Shown here: positions 1 to 11,101 of the stretch, in pieces
Layout: each line of letters opens with the position of its first letter
How positions within the stretch are numbered: position 1 is the stretch's first letter
Source: Echiichthys vipera
Taxonomy: Eukaryota; Chordata; Actinopteri; Perciformes; Trachinidae
Direction of reading: 5' to 3'
NCBI GenBank assembly: GCA_963691815.1
Contig: OY829652.1
Location: 13,855,027-13,919,026, forward strand
Length of the DNA stretch: 64,000 nucleotides
Notes under the pieces: generated by a model
The model's database searches: none
Told to the model about the DNA's origin: nothing
The model's input: the letters and a program-made list of their open reading frames with translations, nothing else
Program-made: the position numbers and the translations under genes

Positions 1-87
1 TCTGAACAGAAGATGAAGATGAAGATGGAAAGTTCAAGACTCTACAGTTGGCCTAAATGTTGTTATTCTACCACATTGGCTGCTCAC

Positions 88-345
88 CTGCATATCCCGT
101 TTTGTGATGAACCCTTTCCCCTCTTTGTCACACAGCACAAAAAGCTCCTTGGCCTTGCCCATGGTCTCTGCCAGTGGGCTTACTGGCACTGACTCCCTGG
201 TTCTGGGTGAAGTCAGTGGACTACGTGTACTGCAGCCCGGTCTGGGGCTCCCAGCTGATAGACCCCGCGGTCTGGGAATCATTGGTACTACCTCACCACT
301 GCCTTCACCCACCAGCACTTCACCATTATTCAGCCACTTAGACAT
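88..345 (-). CDS. cracr2b: cracr2b/efcab4a-like, first coding exon (partial gene)
   Basis: Minus-strand exon with start codon at 345-343 (MSKWLNNGEV...) and donor CAG|GTGAG at 87. A splice acceptor (TGTGTGCAG) ends two bases before the ATG, so the 5' UTR is spliced. The exon gives 86 residues: a Ser/Pro/Arg-rich, probably disordered leader of about 60 residues, then the start of an EF-hand (KAKELFVLCDKEGKGFITKR...). The D-x-E-G-K-G-F-I-T pattern and the following R-D-M-Q are typical of the CRACR2 (EFCAB4) family, cytosolic calcium sensors that act on the ORAI1/STIM1 store-operated channel. The rest of the gene lies beyond the left edge. CRACR2A and CRACR2B are similar over this short stretch. 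I prefer CRACR2B because human CRACR2B lies in 11p15.5 with TMEM80 and EPS8L2, which are also in this window. Confidence 0.72.
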
Positions 346-3128
346 TACTGCACACAAAGAGAGGTGAACGAGTATGGGTGGGGAGTTGGTGTGTTTTTCA
401 TGAAGTATAATACACACTTGAGGATAAAATATAAATGAATTATAAATACTTGATTTATTCTGAAATATTGTTATTTTTTATTGTTCAGAATTTGACAGAA
501 TATCCACTGTGGCTATACCACTGCTGTACAAAAAAACAGTGAGCCATATTAGAGAACAGTAACCATTGTGTCAGAAGAGAAGATTTCAACAATGTTTTCT
601 TGGGGCTATAGGATTAAAAAATGAATAGGAAGTGTAGAGGCCACAGCTTTGAATGACTTCAGCACGTCTGCGCCCACAGGACATCACTAGTTTCTCACAC
701 TGCGCTGGTTTGATCTTGGTCTGTTCTTCTTCAGTCTCTTCTGCAGTTCAGAAACTGTAGTGGGTTTTTTAACCATTACTTTGTTGCAAAGGATTTTACA
801 GAGATTCTCTACGGGGTTTAGATCTGGACTCTAACACTTCCTCCCCAAATTTAACCGACTTTGTTAGACACTTGGGTTCAGTCGTTCCCCAGTCCGACAC
901 CGGATTTAATGTTTCCCATCAGACCCAAATAAATTGAGCTACATGGCAGGGTGAATGCAAATGTTTAAGTAAACCTCCTTCAGCAACATGTAATACCTCC
1001 ACTGCCAATGTCTCCCAATCGGCTGCAATTTTCATGCAAGGCAATTCCCCCTGTCCCACTGCAAAACAGGTTACACAGTTCCTTGAAGCTAAGAATATTG
1101 AAACAATGAAATGGATAAACCAAATCAGAATAAACCAAGTATAAATAATTTGTTCTCTAATTTTGATCTCCAGTGAACTTGTCGACCCCTCAGTTTGTCA
1201 TTTGTTATTGAACGCTTCACTTTCTTTGTCCTGAGTCATGAGAAGTAGAGCTGAAATGTGACACATTAATTAACAAATAATCCGAACCTGTTTTGATAAT
1301 AGGTTAATTAAAATGCCAACCACCGAATCTTTGTTCCAGTTGCTCAAATGAGAGGATTTTTTTTTTTTCTTGGTCATAAATCATTGTAAAATAGTCTTTG
1401 AATGTTTTACTTGTGGCCAAAAAAAAGAAGATTTAAAAGCACCAATGGGGACTTGATGGTGCGATAAGCAATTTTCCCCTATTTTTGAAATTTTATGAAC
1501 TAAACAAATTGAAAGAATAAACTAACTTTTTAGACAGTTCTAATGAGATGTTGACGTATTTCAAAAGTGTAAAAGTTATCTATTTCTGGATACAACCAGA
1601 GACATTCATGTTTACTTTCTTGATGAACCAGAATTAGCTAAAAGACACTCTGAATCTTCAATCTTAATGCTGCAAGATCTTGTGAGACGCTGGCCCTACA
1701 GGTCCTCCCTTGCCAAACATGAAGTGCAGAACAAACTAAGCTCTGACTGTACACATTATCTACAGCTGCTGGGATCAGGTGTCTGACGTGTCTACACTCA
1801 ATAATGCATTACTGTTTAAAGTATCCAATACGGCAGCATGTTATTTTACATATTTCTGTTAAAAAAAAAGTTAATATCCCTAGGCAAGGCAAAGCATACA
1901 TTCTTAGCTTCATGCAGCAAAACCAGTTTCACTCCCTGTTTATTTAGAGGAGGGAAATGTAAATAAATGAGATGATGCCACTGCTAGCGCCCATGACTGT
2001 GCACCAGGATGTGCAGCGGGTAAAAAACAGGATGGTGTCATGTGAGAAGAGTTGGTGTGTACTCGAAGGGGAGGGCAGATGGGGAAAGGAGATGCAAATA
2101 AAGCATTTTCAGGTGTTTACATGGTCAGAATTACCACATTTGCAAACAGATTTTAAGCTTAAGAACTATGGGGAAAAAATGTCCTCAGTATCTCCATGAA
2201 CGTTCATAAAACAGTGATTTATGACAGATACAAGCATCTAGCAAGGTCTTCAGGTTAGATGGCATTTCTATTAAACAGGAAGAACATAGATGGTTACATT
2301 TCAATATAATTAGATATAGATTATAAGATATTTCTGAAGGTTTTCCCACTGAACTTAAATCTGTGTCAGTGTTAAATACAATATAACCTCTCCTTCCTAT
2401 CTCTCCAGTGCAATATGATCATAAACTCAATACCTAAAAAGTATGCACTGATAATAGCTAGTAAAGCATCTTGCTGATGATCTATGAAGAACAAAACTTA
2501 TAACAGAAGAGATATACTAGGATCCCAGATAAGGGACTTTGTAAACATTATATGTGAAGGATTTTGTATGTCAGTCCGCCAACAGCAACGCCAAAGGTCA
2601 GATAAACTTACACGCCTAACACCATTTAGCAAGGTCGGTGTGAGAAGCAAGGTGGAGTCTCTCTCACATTCAGGGAAAGTAAGTTTACAACATGTTGTAC
2701 ACTACAAACCTGTCTGTCACACTTCAAAAAGCCCTACACTTTCTTTCTGCCTGCCTGACAGTGAGAACATATGGTGGTTGAAAACAAACAGTGTGACAGC
2801 TCTTATCATAAAGTTAAACAGACAGTTTGTAAAAAAAAATGCAGATTGGGGGTTAGAAAGTTTGACTGTGACTCAGCTCTAAAAAAAACCTACAGTGAAT
2901 AAAATGGCTTACATGCGACTACATTTTCTTGTAGCTTCTGAGGTAACCAAAATCAGAAGAATGACATGTACATGTATTATTAAAGGAGAAAATAACCTCA
3001 CACAACCGGTCGTTAATGCGCCACAGCGGGAGAAGTGAACATACACGCTGTTTTCACATCTCTAATTGACTCACACTACTCTATTTTATATCAATTCAGC
3101 GAAATTGTAGAAACTTTTAACTACTCAC
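346..3128 (-). other. Intron between 5' UTR and first coding exon of the cracr2b-like gene
   Basis: About 2.8 kb of AT-rich sequence without a credible coding exon on either strand. Short open frames near 1972-2199 and 2484-2882 show no family motifs and no splice context. No RNA gene or clear repeat seen. Confidence 0.5.
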
Positions 3129-3200
3129 CTGCTGGTGCACTGGACGCAGGTGCCCACTACCTCCGCTCTGCTCACAGCACCTCAGTCACGTACTGACGTC
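3129..3200 (-). other. cracr2b: Putative non-coding exon 1 of the cracr2b-like gene (upper boundary uncertain)
   Basis: A strong minus-strand donor CAG|GTGAGT lies at 3131-3123 at the end of a GC-richer, CpG-containing stretch. It would join the acceptor just upstream of the coding exon at 345. The transcription start is not visible; the upper end is a guess placed at the CRE. Confidence 0.45.
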
Positions 3201-3201
3201 A
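3194..3201. promoter_or_regulatory. Consensus cAMP-response element (TGACGTCA)
   Basis: Perfect 8-bp palindrome TGACGTCA in a CpG-containing patch (about 3150-3250) just upstream of the proposed cracr2b non-coding exon. CREB/ATF factors bind this word. Its position is right for a TATA-less promoter firing leftwards. Confidence 0.5.
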
Positions 3202-3326
3202 GCCGCTGGGTGGCGGTACGCGCCCTGTGTGATGGAAGGTTACCGTAATGTTTGATGTAGCCGGTTAAAGGCGCACACACTCTTCTCAGCCTAAATGTGT
3301 TTTGATTTGTCTCAAACACTCAACAT

Positions 3327-3852
3327 ACGGCGGTGGAAGAAGTACTCAGAAACGTTACTTAAGTCAAAGTAGTAATAACACACTAAAAATACTCTGCTAC
3401 AAGTAAAAGTCCTGCATTCAAAATGTTACTTACTGTAGGAAAAAGTACAACAGTATTAACATCCAAATGTAAGTTCTCATTATGCAGAATGGCCCATTTC
3501 ATAATATTCTATTATCAGACTGTAATTATTGATATATTTGTGTAGATATCATTTTAAGGTGGCAGCTGATAAAGGTGTAGATCATTGTATTTACTTTACT
3601 GCTGTGTAACGCAATCTATTACAACATGTCATTCTATTTGTTTATAATATTTTGTATGAATAATATTTATCTGTAAAGTAACTAGTAACTAATGTTACCA
3701 AATACATGTGGTGGGGTAAAAAGTAAATGTAGTGGAGTAGAAGTATAAAGTAGATGAAATGGAATTACTCAAGTAAAGAACAAGGACCTCAAAATTGTAC
3801 TTAAGTGCAGTACTTGAGTAAATGCAGCCTACTGCGTTACTTCCCACCTCTG
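3327..3852. mobile_element. Non-autonomous hAT-like teleost repeat
   Basis: The left end (GGTGGAAGAAGTACTCAG) and right end (reverse complement CAGAGGTGGGAAGTAACG) are diverged terminal inverted repeats. The interior has the AAGTAAAAGTCCTGCATT and GTGGAGTAGAAGTATAAAG words of a very common fish repeat of the GGTGGAAGAAGTA type. No transposase is present. Clean target-site duplications were not found. Class assignment to hAT is from memory of similar elements. Confidence 0.7.
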
Positions 3853-3878
3853 TGTACAACAATAAACGGACTAAAATG

Positions 3879-3881
<3 letters not shown>

Positions 3882-3935
<54 letters not shown>

Positions 3936-3965
3936 TTATATATATATATATATCTATATATATAA

Positions 3966-4001
<36 letters not shown>
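3882..4001. repeat. (TA)n microsatellite
   Basis: About 120 bp of nearly pure TA dinucleotides broken by two ATAAATTTATAT interruptions. It is fully self-complementary and could extrude as a cruciform. It separates the hAT-like repeat from the tmem138 promoter. Confidence 0.95.
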
Positions 4002-4008
<7 letters not shown>

Positions 4009-4177
4009 ATCAATTTAATTTAATTGCTTTCACTTACACACAGCAGCTACTTTTCTAGTACCATTTAGGAAATAACAGAGCCATAGAAAGCAATACAACG
4101 ATTAAATGTACCGTAATCTCTCTAGTTTTTGTATTTTCTATAGAACCTATACGTCCGTTATTACGGTAGAAAGGAGC

Positions 4178-4194
4178 GTTACCATGGCATTAAC
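4178..4194 (+). promoter_or_regulatory. Degenerate RFX X-box-like site upstream of tmem138
   Basis: GTTACCATGGCATTAAC: the left half and centre match the X-box (GTTRCC-AT-GGYAAC), while the right half has two extra T bases. RFX factors drive many ciliary genes and TMEM138 is ciliary, which makes the match plausible. It lies about 150 bp upstream of a candidate first-exon donor. Confidence 0.35.
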
Positions 4195-4229
4195 GGAAAT
4201 GCATGCTGAAAAGCAGAGGTGGAGGCTCC

Positions 4230-4329
4230 AAGTGGATAGTAGCACAGTTTGCCTTGAAAAGTAGGACTATTTAGTGGTTCTTTTTGTTCCTGGGCAGCTT
4301 ATTTTTATTCTTCATGCGTTTTTCTCCTG
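4230..4329 (+). other. tmem138: Putative non-coding exon 1 of tmem138 (start uncertain)
   Basis: A strong donor CTCCTG|GTAAGT follows position 4329. It would splice to the acceptor TTTTCAG at 5219-5225, 14 bases before the tmem138 start codon. The 5' boundary is not visible. The stretch 4330-5225 would then be intron and shows no coding signal. Confidence 0.4.
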
Positions 4330-5239
4330 GTAAGTAGGTGTTACATGGTGTTTGTGAAGCTTATTTAAACAACAGTGAGCAGAGTCGATGTTGTGATGGT
4401 TAAACGTGTCTGCGGGGAGCTCCTCGAACTTAAAAATCTGAGTCGAGCCGCTGCCAACCGAGTGTGTCTGTTGTTGAAATTAGCCTGCGAAACATTAGTA
4501 ACTCGATTATCCGTCTCCAGGATTATCTGCAGCCAGCACTAGATAACATTTGGCTACCGTCGTGGGTAGATTAGATGCGTGAAAAGGGACTGTGTCACAA
4601 CAACACGGGAGCGGTGTCCGCGTAACGTTAGGTGAAAGTAATCTGTAATGCCAGTTTTGACCTCGCCACGCTTGCCTGTGTAACATCTTGAGTAGGTTGG
4701 GTTTACTGCGGCAGAAGACACGTTACATCAACCCTCATCTGCGCTGGAGATGGCTGCAGGGCAAAGATATGTTGCTTCACAGTTTTTCTGTTCTTCCCAG
4801 CAGCAAACGAGGAGACTTTCCACGGCAAAGGTGACAACGTGCAGCATGAGGGATGATCTCAAACATCTAATCTGACATCTTGGACTTCTTCCTGCAATCA
4901 TCACGAAGAAAATTTACCCTCTGAGGAACAAAGAGCAAACAGCATGTTTTTGAACAGAGGGACAAACCGGAGTGAAGAAACCCCAAAGCAATAGAAAATT
5001 AAAGGGAAAAGACACCAGTTTCTGGCTATGATTGGACAACTTGTGAAGTCAGTACCGTCTGCCTGCTTATCTTTGCAGTGTTTTTGTACTCCAGCATGTA
5101 GGGGGTGAATCTGCACTAAATAGACTAGATAGTGTCAACATCAAGTACCTGCTTTTTTGCAAGTGTTAAAGAAACAAACCCAGAAGCAAGGGGGTGAATA
5201 CACTGTAAGGTTTGGTGGTTTTCAGGACTGCCCCTGAAG

Positions 5240-6716
5240 ATGCTCCAGACCGGCAACTACTCACTGGTGCTGCTGATCCAGCTGACACTGTTGGCCTATG
5301 ATCTCTTTGTCAACTCCTTCAGTGAACTTCTGAGAGGAGCGCCTGTGATCCAACTTGTGCTTTTCATGTAAGACACTGAACCGCATGCTAAAATGATGAG
5401 ATGACTTATCAAACATTAGTCAAGTTGTTAAAGAATTCAGCTGATTGAGTTAAATTTTAACAACAATTTGTTCAAGTTCCTTTACTTCTTATTCAATATT
5501 TTATACGTCATATAATTATTAAAAATTGGGATTTTATATAATAAGCAGTGGCTCTCATTTGGGAGAGAGGGGCTAAAGTAAATATGATTAATGTTGAAAA
5601 TAGCACCAATTGATGTTTAATAATCAAATCCCCAGACTGATTAAACTATCAGCCAACCAGGTATTTCCTAGAGATTTACATTACTCAGATACTTACACAC
5701 ACTTTACTTAACTCATAGAAAGTCTTTACATTTTTTTTGGTTTATCATCTTTGCGGCTGTAAATCAAAATTATTAATTTTCTTATGCTTTTTCAGTAACT
5801 GGTAACCATCAAGACTCCTTCACTTTTGTTTAATTATTTTCAGTGCAGCTGCTCCAATGTCTATATAATACTAAATATATATTTTTTAGACGAACAATTT
5901 ATATCCCATTACTTTGTCTGGTCAGTGATTGAAGCCATCATAACTAGAGTAACTTTTTTTTACGAGTCAGTACCATACAGGTTCTGTATTCATTTATTCT
6001 TCCTGTGTTTAGAAAACTGATAATGTGCCAGTCCTGCGCAGCACCCTTCTTTTTGACATGGTCACATACACTTTGTTTACTTCGTCAGAAACCAATATTA
6101 CAAATAAACCAGTAAAATCTGTGTCCACAGCATCCAGGACATTGCCATCTTGTTCAACATGATCATCATTCTGCTGATGATGTTCAACACCTACGTGTTC
6201 CAGGTCGGCCTGGTGTCCCTGCTGCTGGAGAAGTTCAGGGCTCTGCTGATCTTCTCGGCTCTTTATCTGACCCTCAGCATCTGCTTCCACTGCTGGGTGT
6301 TGGTAAGCTCACACTAAATCAAAACGGTCACATTTTAACTGAGTGAAATACTGATGTAACCAATGTCGTCTTATATCAGAGCAACTGTGCACAATGTTGA
6401 TCCATGCAAACTATACCTGATGATTATAATCTTTTTCCTAGAACCTTAGATGGCTCGAGTCAAACCGCTTTGTTTGGACGGACGGTCTTCAAGCTCTTTT
6501 TGTTTTCCAGAGAACAGGTAATAGGTTAAACAATTCACATTTTCCAGCATAATCAAGCTATTTTTCGTAGTCATTGAGTAACTGTACTTCTGTCTGTTAA
6601 CAGCGGCAGTGTTGTATTACTACCTATACAAACTAACAGCAGAGTGTATGGGAGACCCAAGACTGTATGAGGACTCTCTGTGGCTGCGGGACGCCTTCGC
6701 CAAAGCTCGTCAGTGA
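5240..6716 (+). CDS. tmem138: Transmembrane protein 138 (ciliary)
   Basis: Four coding exons: 5240-5367, 6131-6302, 6442-6517, 6604-6716. They sum to 489 nt, 162 aa, equal to the human length. All junctions are GT-AG with matching phase. The protein opens MLQTGNYSLVLLIQLTLLAY and continues DLFVNSFSELL, then IIQDIAILFNM, WTDGLQALFVFQ and LYEDSLWLR, matching TMEM138 throughout. Four hydrophobic segments are visible (about residues 8-28, 40-60, 78-100, 112-135). TMEM138 is a multipass protein needed for ciliogenesis and mutated in Joubert syndrome in humans. The start is fixed by the conserved N-terminus; the acceptor CAG lies 14 nt upstream, so the 5' UTR is spliced. The gene runs towards tmem258 on the opposite strand. 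Confidence 0.96.
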
Positions 6717-7289
6717 AGAAGAGACCATGTGGAGAGAGACTTAAAGGGATCTGCGAAGAAAGGCCCTTCTGACATTATAACACCAGCTGTCTTCATTAGC
6801 TTTTATGACATTTGGACTATTTGTACATTTAAAGAAGAAAACAAATAGTTAAGGATGAAGATGAGTCTCAGTTTGTGTTTACTGGCTCTTCGTAGCCAAG
6901 AGGGCAGTCAGTTAAATGGTTTACAGTAGCAGGTATGCCAGCCATAGCAGTATTGTATTAATCAGGATTGTGTCTGGTAATCTATGTGGCCTTTGTAAAT
7001 CAATTTGAGTTGCACACAGAATGCAACACATTTGTTAAAAGTTTATGAAGAGCTGTTGCTGATGGCAGGTCTGTTTTACTGTACAATCAAATGTACCATT
7101 TGTAGAACACATAGTAGTAGTTTTGTTATTCCCCCGCATAGGAGGAAACCTTATGGTTTATTTTGCCTTATGTAAGGTTAGCATGTGCTGTTTACATGGT
7201 TAATGTCATTTTAAATTGGCCAATTTTCATGTGAAACCCAGTTGTTTTTGAGTGGGGATCTTTGAATTGCGTTCCCGCCGTTTTTATTA

Positions 7290-7774
7290 AATAATCCTTC
7301 TCTAATCCCGATGTAATCCTTCATCACTAGGGTAATCAGTATTATCCTGTAGACAAGGTGAAACAGTTTGTGCTATTTTTAACACAAAGATTAATCAGGG
7401 ATTGGGTTTTAGGCGCCACTCGTGAAAAACACCATAAATAGTCCACAGTGTGTCAAAATAACCTTCTAATCTCAAGAACTCAACAGGTCAGGTTCAATGA
7501 ACTTCAGGTCTCATCTAAATAAAAGTATTATTAACATTTTATAAAGCTGTTCAAATCTACGAGATACATGGATTATTCTAATCATTGCAGATATTAGGCT
7601 GAACAAAGAAAGACACCAAAACTTGTACAAATCCCCTTTACTTGTGACCAGAAAACCAGAGTCCATACTATTCCAAAATGTCGTCAGTGCAGTCCAATTA
7701 AATCCAGTCTGTTGTGTGTGATGTCCTTCGCTCCACTGGAATGTGTCATATTCTTTCAAAACAGTCACGCGAAA
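7290..7774 (-). other. tmem258: 3' UTR exon of tmem258 (lower end approximate)
   Basis: Minus-strand acceptor CCTTGCAG|TTTCGC at 7775-7776 follows a pyrimidine-rich stretch. It pairs with a donor (GTAAAT at 7869) located two bases after the tmem258 stop codon. The first minus-strand AATAAA words below it are at 7288-7283 and 7162-7157. The last intron is therefore entirely in the 3' UTR and so close to the stop that it should not trigger nonsense-mediated decay. Confidence 0.55.
7518..7523 (+). terminator. Candidate poly(A) signal of tmem138 (AATAAA)
   Basis: First AATAAA on the plus strand after the tmem138 stop, giving a 3' UTR of about 0.8 kb. An earlier ATTAAA at about 7286 is an alternative. 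Choice between them cannot be made from sequence. Confidence 0.4.
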
Positions 7775-7871
7775 CTGCAAGGAACGAGGGAACAAAGTTA
7801 ACCACCACAAAACTGTTTCAGGGATTAAATCTAAAAACTAATAGACCGTGACAAGATTTTAAAATTTACCT

Positions 7872-9526
7872 TCATACGTAGATGCCAACCCAGAGAAGTA
7901 GGAACAGCACACCGAAGCCCATGAAAAGTGAAGCAACAAGGGAAATCAGCAGCTCTTTGTAGACGTCCCTGGTGTATTTCGTTGATGTCACCTCGTAGCT
8001 GAAGAGAAGTTAAGGGCCGACTCTTAAAAAAGTGCAACCAGCAGCCAAGTTCTGAGCTCTCTGCCAAATCTAACGCCTCTTCCTGCGTCACTTACCATGC
8101 AGCCGTCCATAGCGTACTTCACAATTTGGCCATTTTATGCAAATGTTACATACTGAGATTTCACCTTTGTCTTATTTCTAGAGACAAAGGAGGAAGACGC
8201 TTTTCAGATGTTTCTAAAAGATGTGCCAAATAAGATACAAATCATTACAATATTGTTTTTAAGGAATAGTTTTTTGGAAAAGGTGCTCCCCAGCTTTCTT
8301 GCCAAGAGTTAAATTACAAGACCGACCACTCTTCCAGACTCTTAAGACACGGCCTACCCACAGAAATGAACGAGAGCAGAACAGCCATTCCCATTCATAT
8401 GAAAAGAGCAGGGAGGTCAGAGCGGTGGTCACTGTTATTATATTTATTGTGTATATTCTGCGTCGATCGTTGATTGTATCTTTAAATGGTTTAATTTGTG
8501 TCCATCAGCATGTATTGCATTATGATGTACAAGTTAAGCCTCAATCTCATATCTAGAAATCACTGAGTGAAAATTAATGTTAATTAAGACAATTTCTGCA
8601 TGAACTGAATGTAGTTCATATTTCTTAAATAGTTTGTGCATCTATCCCTAAGTCTGTAAAGTGCCATGTTTGGATGCACAACAGACAGTTTGGGTAACAC
8701 TTTTATCATTCACCTTGATTTTCTCTTGCAAGCATTGCTCACCTGGGAATTTGTTTAAAAATATTTTGATAAATATACTAACTTTCTTACTCTCAGCAAT
8801 GAACTCTGCAAGCTTGGTGTTATTGTTATAATAAAACCATGGGTTGAGCTATGAAAATAAGTCCCATGTTGTAATAAATAGGGTTTACCATTTAAATTCC
8901 CCTCTGTGCTCAAATGAGTGGACATCCGTGGGTGCCTGGAAGATAAAAAACCTAATGGTTGTATAGTTTGCTTATTATGCTCAAGTAAGCTTGGCTTCAA
9001 CATGTACTGACTTTCCTAATCTTGTACGGTTTTACTGTAGGTTACTGCGTATTTTGCAGCAGCCTGAATGTATCTGGTATGATGGCCATGTTAACCGCAT
9101 ACACAGTGTTGTTATGTGGAACAAGCAGTGGAAGGATACACGAAGAACCAGGCGGTGAAGAACATGCCGATGGCCAGCAGGACGACAGTGAGGTGGGGGA
9201 ACACAGCCGGGTTCACCGGGCTGGTGTATCTGGTCATAGCCTCGAGTTCCTGCAGAGAGTTAAGATACAAGCAGGTTAGGCGAGCTAATCATGGTTGGAA
9301 ACGTATTTATTTTGTTTAAATGAAGCGGTTAAATTAATGAATTTGACATGAGAAGCTAACTTTGCTTTGCTAATCTGCAAATCTTTTATTTAACAAAGCA
9401 TCATTTCGCAAAGAAAACGCACTGTTTTGAAAGTGAAATTGTGAATAACGTGTACAGATAAACCGCAGTATTGTATTTTAACATTCGCACGTCTATAAAC
9501 GAGATGAAGATGAGTACTTCTACCAT
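7872..9526 (-). CDS. tmem258: Transmembrane protein 258, oligosaccharyltransferase subunit
   Basis: Three coding exons on the minus strand: 9526-9524 (the ATG only), 9249-9140, 7998-7872. They sum to 240 nt, 79 aa, the exact length of the vertebrate protein. Translation runs MELEAMTRYTSPVNPAVF, then two membrane helices (about residues 17-37 and 55-77) around the loop YEVTSTKYTRDVYKEL, ending LLWVGIYV. Splice phases agree: ATG|GAA and GT|C in FFV. TMEM258 is a small subunit of the ER oligosaccharyltransferase that N-glycosylates nascent proteins. Its near-invariance across vertebrates makes the call secure. The gene is convergent with tmem138 and lies in the same orientation as myrf, as expected from the TMEM258-MYRF pair on human 11q12. 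Confidence 0.97.
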
Positions 9527-9539
9527 TTTAGCGATGAAG

Positions 9540-9640
9540 CGGAGCCCTTGTTTCTGGTCCAAGATGATAAGGCCACGTACTGACTAGCACTTCCTGGTTC
9601 TTTCGTGACGTACAGTGACGTCGCTTTGCTGTGGCGTAAC
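9540..9640 (-). promoter_or_regulatory. tmem258 promoter region with ETS and CRE-like words
   Basis: Directly upstream of the tmem258 start-codon exon lie an ETS-type word (ACTTCCTGG at about 9590) and two CRE-like words (TGACGTAC at 9606, TGACGTCG at 9616) in a CpG-containing patch. No TATA box is seen. This is the usual composition of a housekeeping promoter. Confidence 0.5.
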
Positions 9641-9834
9641 CCTCAGTTTAGACTCTCAGGCGCTAAATGTAATGAGGCTGCATACAAATCTGGTTCAAAG
9701 AATGTGATTCCACTCTGTAGCTTTTTCTAGGAAAGAAGACACTCCTCCATATTTTACAAGATTATTGGGCATGATCTTAAGTATATACCAAGTAAAATAC
9801 TTTTTAGAAGGGCAGATTACTGAATGGGTGTACC

Positions 9835-10405
9835 GGGTACAGGCCCAGGGGCCCAGGGATTTAGGGGTCCCAGACTCACATAATGTTGCTGAGATAAAAA
9901 CAACACAAAAGGACCACAAAAAGAGACGCTAAATAACTGAAAGTAGATGCAACACCATTAAAAACATACACGTAACACAAAACGACCCCACAGAAGAGTA
10001 AAACCACTAAAAATCGGTGCAAAACGCCTAAATAAAAACACAAACCTACTACTACAAGGGGACGTAAAATTACCACAAAGGGACACAACATAAGAAAGTC
10101 GACTGTCTGAGTTTGGAGGTCTTGTTATCAGGCTGTTAAGTCGTGACATAACACCCTTTCAAAATATGATTTGCGTTCCGAGCCTCGTATTTCTACAACG
10201 CCACAGTGCCAAGTTCCCCGTTGTTTGAACAGATCTGAGGTTTTTGTTTTAAACATAATTGTCATTTACCTATTTATCGAGGAAAAAGGTGTCTAACTGA
10301 CGAAAGAGGCGATCGTAATTGTTCACGTTTAGCAGTTGTCTGTTTTGTTTCAGCCGGGGGCTCTTTCAGGTCTGTGCACAGGGGCCCGTTGTCTCAAAAT
10401 CCATC
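9835..10405. repeat. Interspersed fish repeat with an internal degenerate minisatellite
   Basis: A GC-rich head (GGCCCAGGGGCCCAGGGA) is followed at about 9900-10090 by loose tandem copies of a 15-20 bp word of the type ACAAAAngACCACnAA, and a tail containing GTGCACAGGGGCCCGTTG. I recognise this as a dispersed teleost repeat. Family name not known to me. Open frames across it are chance. Confidence 0.5.
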
Positions 10406-10786
10406 CATGTCTGAAAGGTTATTTAAAGGTGTGTTTTTTATAATGATGAACAATGACTAAAACTATAAATATAACAATCACATCTCTATTTTTCATTCAC
10501 TTAGGTGAAATTGAAGCGTAGAAGTAATGGAGGTTCACTTTCAATGAATGCACAAACACTTCCGTGACCTGTCGCACACTTCTTATCAGAGGGAAAGGAA
10601 GCTTCTCAAGTTTCCTTGTATCGACGACACTCCGCTACCTGAAAGGCTAATATGAAGGCAGAGTTTACCTTCATCCATCACCTTAAAGACCTTAAAGACA
10701 AATACTCCACTGCCATCTAATGGAGGGATTGGGCAATTGAGCTCATGAAGCAATTTGACAAACACAACAGAAAGTTCAATCACAAA

Positions 10787-10792
10787 TTTATT
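10787..10792 (-). terminator. Poly(A) signal of myrf (AATAAA)
   Basis: Only minus-strand AATAAA found between the myrf stop codon (12974) and this point, so the last exon probably ends near 10770. Confidence 0.6.
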
Positions 10793-10939
10793 TTACTACA
10801 TGCATTTACACATTTTTGACAAAAGGTTTGAAAATGTAATGATAAAATGGGCTAAAAGGATAAAGTAGTGATATTAAAGTACTCAATGAGTTTTAGTGTT
10901 ATGGCATTTTCTCTCGACAACAAATAGTGCTAAAATTAG

Positions 10940-11101
<162 letters not shown>

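Noticed and set aside
2484..2882. 132-aa plus-strand open frame
   Set aside because: Composition and lack of motifs or splice context suggest chance; it lies in an intron of the cracr2b-like gene on the other strand.
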